From NCBI RefSeq assembly GCF_000006445.2, contig NC_006044.2:1240001-1304000 (forward strand): a stretch of DNA of 64,000 nt. The letters run 5' to 3'. Each line of letters starts with the position of its first letter. Positions within the stretch are counted from its first letter, which is position 1. The notes below the pieces were generated by a model, which was not told where the DNA came from, searched no databases, and saw only the letters and a program-made list of their open reading frames with translations. This stretch comes from Debaryomyces hansenii CBS767. Taxonomy: Eukaryota > Ascomycota > Pichiomycetes > Serinales > Debaryomycetaceae. Below are positions 19,316 to 28,375 of the stretch, in pieces. A program made the position numbers and the translations under genes.

Positions 19316-19783
19316 TTTATAAGTTACTTTACGTTGTTCTGAAAATATAAATCTGACTTATTTTATTTTACTTTTATACTTCTACATTTGACCGACCGCA
19401 TATAACTTGAAAAATATTCCTGATCATGTACGAAATTTATTTTGCGGCATTCAGATTTATCAGATTATATGTAACATGCATATTTGCTTGGCACGTAATA
19501 TTATATGAAAAGAATAACGAAAACTTTTCTGTATAACCGGCCCGGAAATGCAAGATGGTCTTGTTATCTGCATTATCTAGTTACCTGCATTCACGATTTC
19601 ATGACCATGCATATCCAAAAGGACAAGCAATCGCACAGTAGAAAAAAAAAGCGTAGGCGACCACCGAGACGTCTTATATATTTACAGCCAAATCGAATCG
19701 AATCGAGATTTTTTTACACTATATACGTTTTATACAGAATTAAGTATTATATATTATATATTGTATAATTCCAATCAAGTAAA
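19316..19783. promoter_or_regulatory. Divergent promoter of the Pga7-like and Frp-like genes
   Basis: About 470 bases shared by two divergent iron/heme genes. It contains an exact iron-GATA-type site at 19457-19465. The open frame at 19505-19768 is basic and low-complexity, overlaps the TATA-rich promoter and is not called. Confidence 0.5.
19457..19465 (-). promoter_or_regulatory. ATCTGATAA (minus strand), iron-type GATA site
   Basis: TTATCAGAT on the plus strand reads ATCTGATAA on the minus strand, an exact ATCWGATAA match, roughly in the middle of the divergent promoter between the Pga7-like and Frp-like genes. Confidence 0.5.
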
Positions 19784-21685
19784 ATGGCAATAAAGTATAG
19801 TGAACAGTATTATGTTGAGAAGAAAAGGAATGATGATTTCCAAGGGTTGATATTTATAGTTACTGCTTTGAGTTTAATAATTTACGGATTAATTTTTCAC
19901 TGGTTGCCGAGGCTTCTTAGGGGAAAAAGGGAGGTTGCAACTTTAAAATACAAATGGGTTTTCAAGTTTTTACAGCTCTGGGACAATTTGACTGGGTGTG
20001 TAGGCGTGAAAATACCATACAAGAAGAACAAATTTTACTTTCAGCCAAGTTTGATACTATTAAGTGCACTATTCATTATCATCAATGGGGTTTTCTGCTA
20101 TGTTGAGACTAAAGACCTTGACTACGAGCCTAGATTTTATATTGTGGGAAAAAGATTAGGTAGAGTTGCAGTTGGAAATTTTCCCATGCTTAACATTATG
20201 ATTCTCAAACATGATCTTCTTACTTCAATTACTGGTTTGCAGGCTGACAGACTTGAAGTCATGCATCATTGGATGGGAAGATTGATTTGGTTAATGGTTA
20301 CTGTACATATGTCCTTAACAATTACATACTGGTTGGACTTGGATTTCGAGGTCATGGTTTTTATTCCACCACAAATTTTTGGTATGATTGCATATTCAAC
20401 GATGTTCCTCTTAACGTGGGGAAGTATGAGATTCATCAGAAAATGGTCTTACGATATTTTCCTTGTTCAACATAAAGTGTTGGCGATTATCATGTTTTTA
20501 TTTGCATTTTTCCATAACCCTTCCAATAAGGCAGCTGTGTTGATTGCGGTTCATGTTCTTGTTTTTGACAGAGTTTTAACGAGAATAATTGGTGTCATTC
20601 ACAGAAGGACCAGTCCTACTAAGGGTCTCTCTGATTTCAAGATTCTTGATGATGATACAGTGGAAGTCAGGATAGAAGTTAAGTCTATAATGAATGAGAA
20701 CAAGTGGTACGCAAAGATTTTACCAAAAATAGGTACGTGGAAAGCAGGCCAACATATTTACCTTAACGTCGGCAAAGTCAGCTTATTTCAATATCATCCA
20801 TTCACTATCGCAAGTTTACCAAATACAGGTGAAATTAAATTGATCATAAGAAAACAAAAAGGGTTCACTAAACGATTGATGAAAAAGCTTGAGAAAGTTC
20901 AACATGATGAAGATCAAGATCCTAGTTGTGTTAAATTGAAAGTATCATTATGGGGTCCATATGGAGGAAAGCATCAGCCGCTTCTTACTTTTGATTCAGC
21001 TTTATTTGTGGGTGCAGGATCAGGAGCATCATTTACATTTCCATTGGCTTTAGATCTCTTGGAAACAATAAGACAGAGAAACGAGATTGGAGATTATTTG
21101 TTCCGTCCTAATAAGGCACACATCAAAATAGTTTGGATGATCAGAGACATACGGAATATCGAATGGTTTAAAGATATTTTAAATCAGTTAGCACAATACG
21201 TAGAATTTGGTGTAAGCATTGATGTATATGTCACCCAGTCACTGGCTGGAAAGTTGATATGTCATGATATTGTTGAGCAGGATCCTACTAAAGAAACTTA
21301 TATCAAAGACAAAACCACAAAAGAAATAACTTCGAAGGACATAACTTCCACAAAAGAAATAACCACGGAGGACGTATCCACTACAAAAGAAAGAGTCCAA
21401 GATTTGGGCGAAACTATATCCTCCAATTCTTCTGGCTTAAGCTACGAAGCCTCGATATTTGATTTGTCAAATATTAACATACACTATAGGCGTCCAGATG
21501 TTCCTTCGTTGATTGATGAAGCGGTAAGTAACATGATAGCCGAAGACAAGTCTAGTTCGTATAAGTCTTTAGCAGTAGTTGGTTGTGGTCCTGATTTACT
21601 TACTAATCAAATGAAAGAAGAATGTCAAAAGAATCGCTGGAGAAAGCATTCACCCGATATTTATTGTCATACTGAAAAATTTTAA
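19784..21685 (+). CDS. FRP1: Ferric-reductase-like membrane protein (Frp1-like)
   Basis: Transmembrane flavocytochrome of the ferric reductase/NADPH oxidase family. The 633-residue protein starts directly with a membrane segment (about residues 20-40) and lacks the long extracellular N-terminus of Fre1/Fre2. The two heme-binding helix pairs are intact: H-x13-H in HHWMGRLIWLMVTVH and H-x13-H from QHKVLAIIM to FFH. The FAD motif HPFTIAS, the nucleotide loop VGAGSGASFTFPL and the C-terminal VVGCGPD are present. A Lys/Thr-rich insert with repeated TKEIT units lies in the cytosolic domain (about residues 505-545). In C. albicans, Frp1 is needed for uptake of heme passed on by CFEM proteins; the same neighbourhood here supports that role over plain Fe3+ reduction. 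Confidence 0.87.
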   Translation: MAIKYSEQYYVEKKRNDDFQGLIFIVTALSLIIYGLIFHWLPRLLRGKREVATLKYKWVFKFLQLWDNLTGCVGVKIPYKKNKFYFQPSLILLSALFIIINGVFCYVETKDLDYEPRFYIVGKRLGRVAVGNFPMLNIMILKHDLLTSITGLQADRLEVMHHWMGRLIWLMVTVHMSLTITYWLDLDFEVMVFIPPQIFGMIAYSTMFLLTWGSMRFIRKWSYDIFLVQHKVLAIIMFLFAFFHNPSNKAAVLIAVHVLVFDRVLTRIIGVIHRRTSPTKGLSDFKILDDDTVEVRIEVKSIMNENKWYAKILPKIGTWKAGQHIYLNVGKVSLFQYHPFTIASLPNTGEIKLIIRKQKGFTKRLMKKLEKVQHDEDQDPSCVKLKVSLWGPYGGKHQPLLTFDSALFVGAGSGASFTFPLALDLLETIRQRNEIGDYLFRPNKAHIKIVWMIRDIRNIEWFKDILNQLAQYVEFGVSIDVYVTQSLAGKLICHDIVEQDPTKETYIKDKTTKEITSKDITSTKEITTEDVSTTKERVQDLGETISSNSSGLSYEASIFDLSNINIHYRRPDVPSLIDEAVSNMIAEDKSSSYKSLAVVGCGPDLLTNQMKEECQKNRWRKHSPDIYCHTEKF

Positions 21686-22084
21686 TTATTTAGGTTAAAA
21701 AAGTATTCTTTATTTATTTGAGATCACAAGTGTAAAAACCCAGGCAACATTATTATTTTATTAGATTGCTCAAATGAAATTTGTCGCAACAGCTCTTAAT
21801 ATAAGGGATGATCTGATTTTCGGAGTATCTAATAACCAACAGTCGTAGAACATATTTATATACTAGTATCGTTATATTCCAAGCCGAATGAATAGAACCG
21901 TTTTACGGAAATTTGGTGGGGGTGGGGTTTTAGTGAGAACCCCACCAAGTATCCGATGAGAAGAATCTAGAAGGTGGGGTGGTTGTGGGCTTCGTTCCTT
22001 ATCGATAAAGTATATAAATGGCTAGAGAGTAGAGATATTAACTTCTCTTCTTTATATATTATAATATATTATAATTATTCAAAA
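21686..22084. promoter_or_regulatory. Promoter of the aldo-keto reductase gene, with G-rich elements
   Basis: Contains TTGGTGGGGGTGGGGT at 21913-21928, then its inverted partner (9-bp arms GGTGGGGTT / AACCCCACC at 21921-21929 and 21938-21946), and a third copy, GGTGGGGTGG, at 21973-21982. The 16-base word recurs exactly in the promoter of the DUF2264 gene. G-rich C2H2-finger targets of this kind suit the two C2H2 regulators in the cluster. A TATA-like stretch lies near 22010-22020. Confidence 0.55.
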
Positions 22085-23068
22085 ATGAGTGTTCGCAACA
22101 AAGTATGTTTGCTAATATGATAGATGAGTGAAATCAATATACTAACAATATTTAGATCTACTAAAGTTTTAAAGTTTTATAACGGTCAAGAAATTCCAGC
22201 TACTGGCTTAGGAACTTGGCAATCGAAAGACGAAGAAGTCTACAATGCTGTTCTTGCAGCTTTAAAAATAGGATACAAACATATAGATACTGCTGCTTGT
22301 TACGGTAACGAAGAACCAATCGGTAGAGCTATTCGTGATGCTGGCGTTAAGAGAGAAGACATATTCATTACTACCAAGGTCTGGGGAACCGATCACACTC
22401 GTGTCGAGCAAGCCTTGAATACGTCTTTGCAAAAATTAGGTTTAGACTACGTTGATTTATACTTGATGCACTGGCCTGTTCCATTGAACCCAAATGGTAA
22501 CCATCCATTATTCCCAACTTTACCAGATGGAAACCGTGATATTTCTCAAGACTGGGATTTCACTAAGACTTACAATTTGATGCAGAAATTGTTAGACCTG
22601 GGTAAGACTAAGTCCATCGGTGTCTCTAACTTCTCCGTCACCAACTTGAAGAAATTATTGAATGCTCCTACTACAACTGTCAAGCCAGTTGTTAACCAAG
22701 TTGAATTACATCCTTACTTGCCACAACACAAATTATTACAATTCGCAAAGGAAAATGATATAGTTTTGGAAAGTTACAGTCCTTTAGGATCTACCGACTC
22801 TCCTCTTTTGAGTGACGAAGTTGTTGTTAAGATCGCAGAAAAAAATAAGGTTTCGCCAGCTACTATTTTGATTTCTTGGGCTTTATGGAGAGGTACAGTT
22901 GTTTTACCAAAATCCGTTAGTGCTCACAGAATTGAAAGTAACTTCAATGTCATCGATCTTCCTGATGCAGATGGAAAGGAATTGGACGACCTTCATAAAT
23001 TAAGAGGTATCAGAAGATTAGTTTTACCTAACTGGGCTCCAGTTGTTGTCTTCGATAGTGACGAGTAA
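22085..23068 (+). CDS. Aldo-keto reductase (Gcy1/Ypr1 family), probably with a 5' intron
   Basis: NADP(H)-dependent aldo-keto reductase; family members reduce aldehydes, glyceraldehyde, dihydroxyacetone or sugars. Motifs: LGTWQS, the catalytic Asp-Tyr segment HIDTAACYGNEEPIGRAIRD, the TTKVWGTDH lysine, LDYVDLYLMHWP with the active-site histidine, GVSNFS, and LPKSVSAHRIESN for cofactor binding. The long open frame begins at an ATG at 22124. Upstream, an ATG at 22085 is followed by GTATGT (22103) and TACTAAC (22140); splicing 22103-22174 joins MSVRNK in frame to FYNGQEIPATGLG. If not spliced, 22085 is a short upstream ORF and translation starts at 22124 (314 residues). Its promoter shares G-rich elements with the glycoside cluster, so a pentose-reducing role is possible. 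Confidence 0.88.
22103..22174 (+). other. Candidate spliceosomal intron in the aldo-keto reductase gene
   Basis: Donor GTATGT at 22103-22108, branch point TACTAAC at 22140-22146 and an in-frame AG acceptor at 22173-22174. The first AG after the branch point (22154-22155) would put exon 2 out of frame with MSVRNK, so the second/third AG was chosen by frame. Consensus donor and branch point within 40 bases are unlikely by chance. Confidence 0.5.
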
Positions 23069-23242
23069 GCAAATAATTAGAGTTTATAGCTAATTAGTAA
23101 GAATCAACAATATTTTCTTCCATTTAAATATAGTCAAGATTTTATGTTCTTATATTCGTAAATATTGAATAAAGTCGGAAACTTCCCGAAAACGAGGAGT
23201 ATTCGTAAATTCTGTATACTGATCGGTGTTCTGAGTACCGCA

Positions 23243-23253
23243 CTGTGGGGTAA
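23243..23253 (+). promoter_or_regulatory. CTGTGGGGTAA element upstream of the first C2H2 regulator
   Basis: An 11-base word identical to one at 32847-32857 upstream of the alpha-xylosidase gene. It lies about 90 bases before the regulator's ATG at 23342. Possible (auto)regulatory site; inference. Confidence 0.4.
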
Positions 23254-23341
23254 ATATATATATATATCGGGATCAAATTCTTTGTTCAATAAATTCATAT
23301 TACTAATTCTTAGAATTTCGGTCCTAATTCATAAAACAGGC

Positions 23342-25729
23342 ATGAAAAGAAAGAGCGTAGCAGGCACAACGCAATATTGCTGTGAAATTGACGGATGCAA
23401 TAAGGTCTTCTCCCGTTCTGACCATCTAGCGAGACATAAACTAAACCACAACCCCGACACTTTTTATAGTTGTAAGTGGGAAGGTTGTAATAAGCAGTTT
23501 GTGAGGAAGGATGTAAAAGAGAAACACGAAAATAGACATATAATTAAGAATGAGAAACAGAAACATATCCAAGCGAAGAGGAAATCTCAAGGACTGTCTT
23601 TGAAATCGACGAATTCTCCACTCGAAAATATTTCAAATACAGATTTCAGCGATAGAAATATTCCGGAAAATAAATCGGACAATATGTCGCCAAATAAAAT
23701 TAGAAGAAGACTGACTTCATTCCATTTGAATAATGATGAGTATACTTACAATAATGGGTTCATGGGTAATGGGGTGGACAGTCAAATGGCAAACACTCCG
23801 GATTTGTGTAGAGATTTGGAAGTGCTAAATAATGACTCAATGAATTACATGCCGGAGAAGAATCTCTTGCCTACAGACTTAACTCAATGGCTTTTTAAGG
23901 ACGATGCATTTTTAAACAATACTGGTGAGCTTAGTCCCAATTTCATTTTCAATGGTGTTGACAATTATTCTAGTTCTCTTTCAATGGATGCGTTTGCTAT
24001 TTCGCCAAAATTTCCACACCCAAACTTTCAAACATATGTTGATGATCAAATAATACTGAAATTAACCTTATTGATACCTTCTTTGTCTAACAATATGGAT
24101 TTTGGGGCTGTTCAAATAGAAAGAAGTTTAGAAATTTATTGGTCAATATTCCATGTACAATATCCAATATTACATAGGCCATCGTTTTATACTCCTGAAG
24201 TCCATCCATTACTATTATTAAGTATCATTATGATTGGAGCGGGCTTATCGTACCATACTGGTCAAGACGAGTCACAAATATTTAAGGATGCTCATTGCTT
24301 AGCAGACACCATCGCAGAACCATTAAGATGGTTGATTTGCTCATCTGATGAGTTCACTTCCCCTGCAAAATCGTGGATTATTCAAAGCTTAATTATTTTA
24401 GAAAGTTACGAGTTTTCATGTTCTAATAGAAAACTACACGAAAGAGCTTATTTACATCATGGACTTAAAATTCAATTATTAAGAAGAAGTCCATTATTAG
24501 GGGGTGATCCTCTAAACAAATCTAATGAAGACAACGAGTTGACTGAAGAACAAGATCTTTGGAAAAAATGGATCGAAATTGAATCCTTAAAGAGGGCTGC
24601 ATTAGTTTCATTTTATATAGATACTATTCGTGCAACGATATTTGGCCATGAAATAATTTTATTCGCTCATCAAATTAAGCTATCATTACCATGTGACGAC
24701 ATGCTTTGGGAAATGTCGAGTATTGATAAGAATAATCTCCCTCCCCAGACAGAAACACCTAAATTTATTACTGCTTTAACCAAATTATTACGGAAGGAAA
24801 AATTCGAGGCCCCATCATTAAGTAGAAAAATTTTATTAGCTGGATTATTAACAATTAATTACCAGATGGAGCAGAAGGATCTACAGGTCTCATTTTTAGG
24901 TTGGGAATCTGTCAAGGAAACATGGAAAGAAACGATATATATGGCAATTGAAGAATGGAGGGAAGCAATTTGCAATGGTAGTTGTCGGGATACTAAGACG
25001 GCATTTTATTTGCCTTTCAGTAATGATGGGACTCATCCTTTATCATCAAGAATCAATGATACGCAATGTAAGTTTCCGATTTATCATATTGGACAGGCAT
25101 TAATGAAAATAAACCAATATGATTGTATTATATATGCTGGAGCACCTAGTCGGATGAATGTTAAAACTGCAGAAAGAGATTATACAGCTGTTGAACAGCG
25201 TATTAAGGTATGGGCAAATTCACTCGCTGGAAGGTTATCCGTCGTTGATTGTTATCTTTTTTTATATGAAATGTTATTTGCAGGGGATAATGATGATATG
25301 CAACTCTTTTATGATCCTTCGCGAGACCCCATATTTTATAGGCCAAATATTGTCGCTACATCGTTATTCGTTGTGTGGGCATTTAATTTTTCCTTGCAAG
25401 GACCCGAATCGTCTGCATATTCAAATAATGAAATTCAAACGTCTTATTTAGACGCTAACCCGGTAAATCTATCTGAAGATGGCCATTCTTATATTAAAAG
25501 AATTTGTGAAACACTCAAGAATAAGAATAATGATAATAAATTATTTAACGAACATAAAAAGATGTATGCTAATAGCTTGAATGAAATTCCCAACAAACAT
25601 AAGTTAGTTGGACTCTTAAGACTATTCAAGGATAGATATATAAACTGCAATTCTAGTATATGCCGAGAGTACTCAGATCTTTTGGAGAATTGTATACAAC
25701 GGAGTTTAGGGAGAAAAAGACAATATTAA
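23342..25729 (+). CDS. C2H2 zinc-finger transcription factor with fungal middle homology region (cluster regulator 1)
   Basis: The open frame reaches back to a TTG at 23165, but the first ATG is at 23342 (795 residues), directly before the fingers. Two C2H2 fingers: YCCEIDGCNKVFSRSDHLAR (with H-x3/4-H) at about residues 11-36 and YSCKWEGCNKQFVRKDVKEK at about 41-66. A polar, Asn/Ser-rich linker follows, then a fungal_trans-type regulatory domain (about 230-600) with the block FHVQYPILHRPSF and SIIMIGAGLSY. The layout matches Rsf2/Tda9/Klf-like fungal regulators of carbon use. It is paralogous to the regulator at 35782; the two enclose the glycoside genes. It is likely a local regulator of that cluster. 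Confidence 0.9.
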   Translation: MKRKSVAGTTQYCCEIDGCNKVFSRSDHLARHKLNHNPDTFYSCKWEGCNKQFVRKDVKEKHENRHIIKNEKQKHIQAKRKSQGLSLKSTNSPLENISNTDFSDRNIPENKSDNMSPNKIRRRLTSFHLNNDEYTYNNGFMGNGVDSQMANTPDLCRDLEVLNNDSMNYMPEKNLLPTDLTQWLFKDDAFLNNTGELSPNFIFNGVDNYSSSLSMDAFAISPKFPHPNFQTYVDDQIILKLTLLIPSLSNNMDFGAVQIERSLEIYWSIFHVQYPILHRPSFYTPEVHPLLLLSIIMIGAGLSYHTGQDESQIFKDAHCLADTIAEPLRWLICSSDEFTSPAKSWIIQSLIILESYEFSCSNRKLHERAYLHHGLKIQLLRRSPLLGGDPLNKSNEDNELTEEQDLWKKWIEIESLKRAALVSFYIDTIRATIFGHEIILFAHQIKLSLPCDDMLWEMSSIDKNNLPPQTETPKFITALTKLLRKEKFEAPSLSRKILLAGLLTINYQMEQKDLQVSFLGWESVKETWKETIYMAIEEWREAICNGSCRDTKTAFYLPFSNDGTHPLSSRINDTQCKFPIYHIGQALMKINQYDCIIYAGAPSRMNVKTAERDYTAVEQRIKVWANSLAGRLSVVDCYLFLYEMLFAGDNDDMQLFYDPSRDPIFYRPNIVATSLFVVWAFNFSLQGPESSAYSNNEIQTSYLDANPVNLSEDGHSYIKRICETLKNKNNDNKLFNEHKKMYANSLNEIPNKHKLVGLLRLFKDRYINCNSSICREYSDLLENCIQRSLGRKRQY

Positions 25730-26004
25730 CACAATGAGATGCCATTATTAATGCGTTAGAATGTTCCATTTTGTTTATAGAGTTTGAAAGTATGCAAATA
25801 TAAATTAATATTTTAATTACTAGTGGCTATTATTATTAATAATAATAAAGTAATTTCTTCGGAACGCAGAATGATTCGTTATCGTTCTATATTATCCCGA
25901 GTCAAATATTATTCTAAATAGAATAGAGGGCATTACTTTACAGCAAAAAAGACTATTCCAAGTAATATCAAAACATCATTATGAACATATTTAGTTATCT
26001 AAAA

Positions 26005-27876
26005 CTATACATCGTTACATGCGACTCGTTCTGCCTTGGATACGAAGTCATTTAATTCACTTTCGCTTGGAAGACTCAAACTTTGCAACCATTTTTCTTT
26101 AGAAAAATGTTCGGAAGCTGGTTGACCGTATACAGCACATGCAAACTTGGCTGTTGAGTTAGCTTCAATTGATCCTGTCAATTGTGGCAACATAACCTTT
26201 GATGCCATTAAGCTGGTATTTGGATCTGGTTCCGTAACCCTTGCTTTTCTTTCTTGCAATAAGTTCACGATTAAAGTATTATCATCATTGGTTGTAACTT
26301 CTCCCAAAGCTTTCGATCCAGGATGTGTAGCAGTGTTAAGACCTTTCTCATTCATTGAAGATACGGCAAAACCGCCTTCAATCGAATCAACCTTCTCAGA
26401 AGTTTTGTTTTCGACATGGTGCACTCTAATATGATATTTGCCTTTTTGAATAAGCCATGTTTTAACATTGATTCCCATTACAGCCGACCATTCTGAATAT
26501 AAAACGTTATCATAAATCCAAGACTTGTTTGTTTGTCTGACAAAGAAGTCATTTCCAGAAAAACTAAAACCGATCATATTATCAAGAGTGGCTAATTTAA
26601 ATCCTCTAGGATTATTTTCAATACAGAAACCATATCTTGTACTGTAAGCAAATTTATTGTACTTTTCAGCTTGATATCTCAAATTGAACGTTTTATATGG
26701 ACCACTTATTAAAGCAACAGTATTACCTTTGGTATGCGAAACAAGCATTCCAGGGACTTTTAATGCAGCATCTTCCAAAACTAATGGTTCCTCCTTAGCT
26801 GTCCAGAATGGATGGTCTTCCAGAAGCATTAATGGGACGTATGCTTTAAAAGCCCAGTATGGTGACTCAGGTGAATTATATGCTTCACACATGAACTGAT
26901 TAGGATACGAAAACCCTACGGATAAGACGTTGCTTCTGAATCTAGAGACAGGTTGTTCTGACCACCATCTCAAGTTTCTTAAAAACAAACCTTTTAAGAC
27001 ACCCCATGGAATAACAGGCTCTTCATCTGATTTCGTAATCAACGGTAAAACACCCCAAAAAGAAATAACAGCAAACCTATATGTCATAGATCTACCATAA
27101 GGAATAGAAGCACCATCATCGGCAAACATGTGAATATATTGCTTAGCAAATTCCAAAGCTCTGTCTTTGAATCTTTGACTTCTTTCTGGATCGATGTCTT
27201 TTCTGACCAAGTAATAAATTAATCCATAAAAATGTAAAGCAAATGGGTTATAATAATCAATGCTGGCTTTGTCACCATCACCGTACCAACCCTCCCCAAT
27301 ATACATATTGTCTAATTCCTCTAAGTGATTTTCGGTTAATTGTCTATCATAAGAGATTCCCACCTTATCTAAACCTAAATCAATCAATACTCTGAAAAAC
27401 TTCCAATTACAACGGCGAAATTCGTGTTTTCTTGCCTCAAGAAGATACCTACTAAGATTTTTCTTGGATTCTTCAGGCAAAGGCTCCCAAACATGTTCTG
27501 GAACAAAAACCAATGCATATCCAACAGCAGCTAATTCGACCATCTTTTGATCACAATCCACAACTTCTCCCCAGTATTCTTCATGGTTAGGGTCAGTACC
27601 ATTAATAAAACCTTTCCTATATAAATCCCAATGTTTGAAGTTACCACCACCCACAACGTATGGTACAATTCCCCATAAAGCTCTTGCGAAACCTTCAAAA
27701 TGTGCAGCAGCCATAGGAAAATGAGCACCGCTTTCTTCCAAGTTAACTCTGGCACCTCCATCGGAAAACGCTGGAATTAATGGTTCAAATAATTCATTAA
27801 ACGAATTCATAACATCATTTCTTGATTGAAATGAGTTATCTGTGCATGGATTAAAATTGGACGAGTTACCTATCAT
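26005..27876 (-). CDS. DUF2264 protein, probable intracellular glycoside hydrolase-like enzyme
   Basis: A 623-residue soluble protein without signal peptide or membrane helices. Its N-terminal two thirds match the DUF2264 pattern, with ARALWGIVPYV near residue 65, GEGWYGDGD near 195, YNPFALHFYGLIY and DDGASIPYGRSMTYRFA near 255-270; this family folds as an (alpha/alpha)6 barrel. The last third is beta-rich. DUF2264 is common in bacterial polysaccharide-utilisation loci, and I recall it being tied to a beta-glucuronidase family (GH154), which I cannot check here. It shares a 16-bp promoter element with the aldo-keto reductase gene and lies beside two sugar transporters and an alpha-xylosidase. 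The substrate is unknown. Confidence 0.82.
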   Translation of the reverse strand: MIGNSSNFNPCTDNSFQSRNDVMNSFNELFEPLIPAFSDGGARVNLEESGAHFPMAAAHFEGFARALWGIVPYVVGGGNFKHWDLYRKGFINGTDPNHEEYWGEVVDCDQKMVELAAVGYALVFVPEHVWEPLPEESKKNLSRYLLEARKHEFRRCNWKFFRVLIDLGLDKVGISYDRQLTENHLEELDNMYIGEGWYGDGDKASIDYYNPFALHFYGLIYYLVRKDIDPERSQRFKDRALEFAKQYIHMFADDGASIPYGRSMTYRFAVISFWGVLPLITKSDEEPVIPWGVLKGLFLRNLRWWSEQPVSRFRSNVLSVGFSYPNQFMCEAYNSPESPYWAFKAYVPLMLLEDHPFWTAKEEPLVLEDAALKVPGMLVSHTKGNTVALISGPYKTFNLRYQAEKYNKFAYSTRYGFCIENNPRGFKLATLDNMIGFSFSGNDFFVRQTNKSWIYDNVLYSEWSAVMGINVKTWLIQKGKYHIRVHHVENKTSEKVDSIEGGFAVSSMNEKGLNTATHPGSKALGEVTTNDDNTLIVNLLQERKARVTEPDPNTSLMASKVMLPQLTGSIEANSTAKFACAVYGQPASEHFSKEKWLQSLSLPSESELNDFVSKAERVACNDV

Positions 27877-28375
27877 TGTTAATAACTATATTTTACCTTA
27901 TCTACAGATATAAACCACTCAATTTTAACAATTTGGGTGCATTATATATGTCTTGATCAGATAATCCCCCACTTATACCCCACCCCCACCAAGTAACCCT
28001 CGCATGAGAAACGATACTTACTCTGTTACACGATTCAGAGGGCACCGTAGTAAACTGGTGGGTATATACTCCGCCAGAATCTGTAATCCTACATATTGGC
28101 AATGTAATTCCCCAGATAGACTCCTAACTTAGTGACGTTGTGATTCGATTATTCTTGTAAAATCGATTATTTGAAGAGGGGTTTGTGAAAAAATGATTGT
28201 GAAATTGGCCTAAACATTTAACATACATTTTTATTTTAAAGAATGCGCGTATTCATAAAGTAGTATTACTATATAGCTCTCTGTTATCTTACCTGTTTTC
28301 TTACAATTATAAAAGAATGAAATCAAGGAATATGAATAAGCTCAACTAAGATACAACAAGTTGAACAAATGAATT
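27877..28375. promoter_or_regulatory. Promoter of the DUF2264 gene with C-rich elements
   Basis: Upstream of the minus-strand DUF2264 gene. ACCCCACCCCCACCAA at 27977-27992 is the exact reverse complement of the 16-base element in the aldo-keto reductase promoter, in the same orientation relative to its gene and about 100 bases before the ATG. A second CCCCCAC is at 27966-27972, and an ATCAGATAA GATA-type word at 27956-27964. A block at 28055-28090 resembles one at 50110-50144. Confidence 0.55.
27977..27992 (-). promoter_or_regulatory. TTGGTGGGGGTGGGGT element shared with the aldo-keto reductase promoter
   Basis: Sixteen bases identical to 21913-21928 when read on the gene strand. Found in two promoters 6 kb apart and, in an 11-base form, at 30243-30253 upstream of the first sugar transporter. 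Confidence 0.6.

Noticed and set aside
22103..22155. Shorter intron ending at the first AG after the branch point
   Set aside because: It would join MSVRNK to a frame with an immediate stop; only the AG at 22174 keeps the reading frame.
23165..23341. N-terminal extension of the first C2H2 regulator with a hydrophobic segment
   Set aside because: There is no ATG in the extension; it starts at TTG. The ATG at 23342 stands directly before the fingers.
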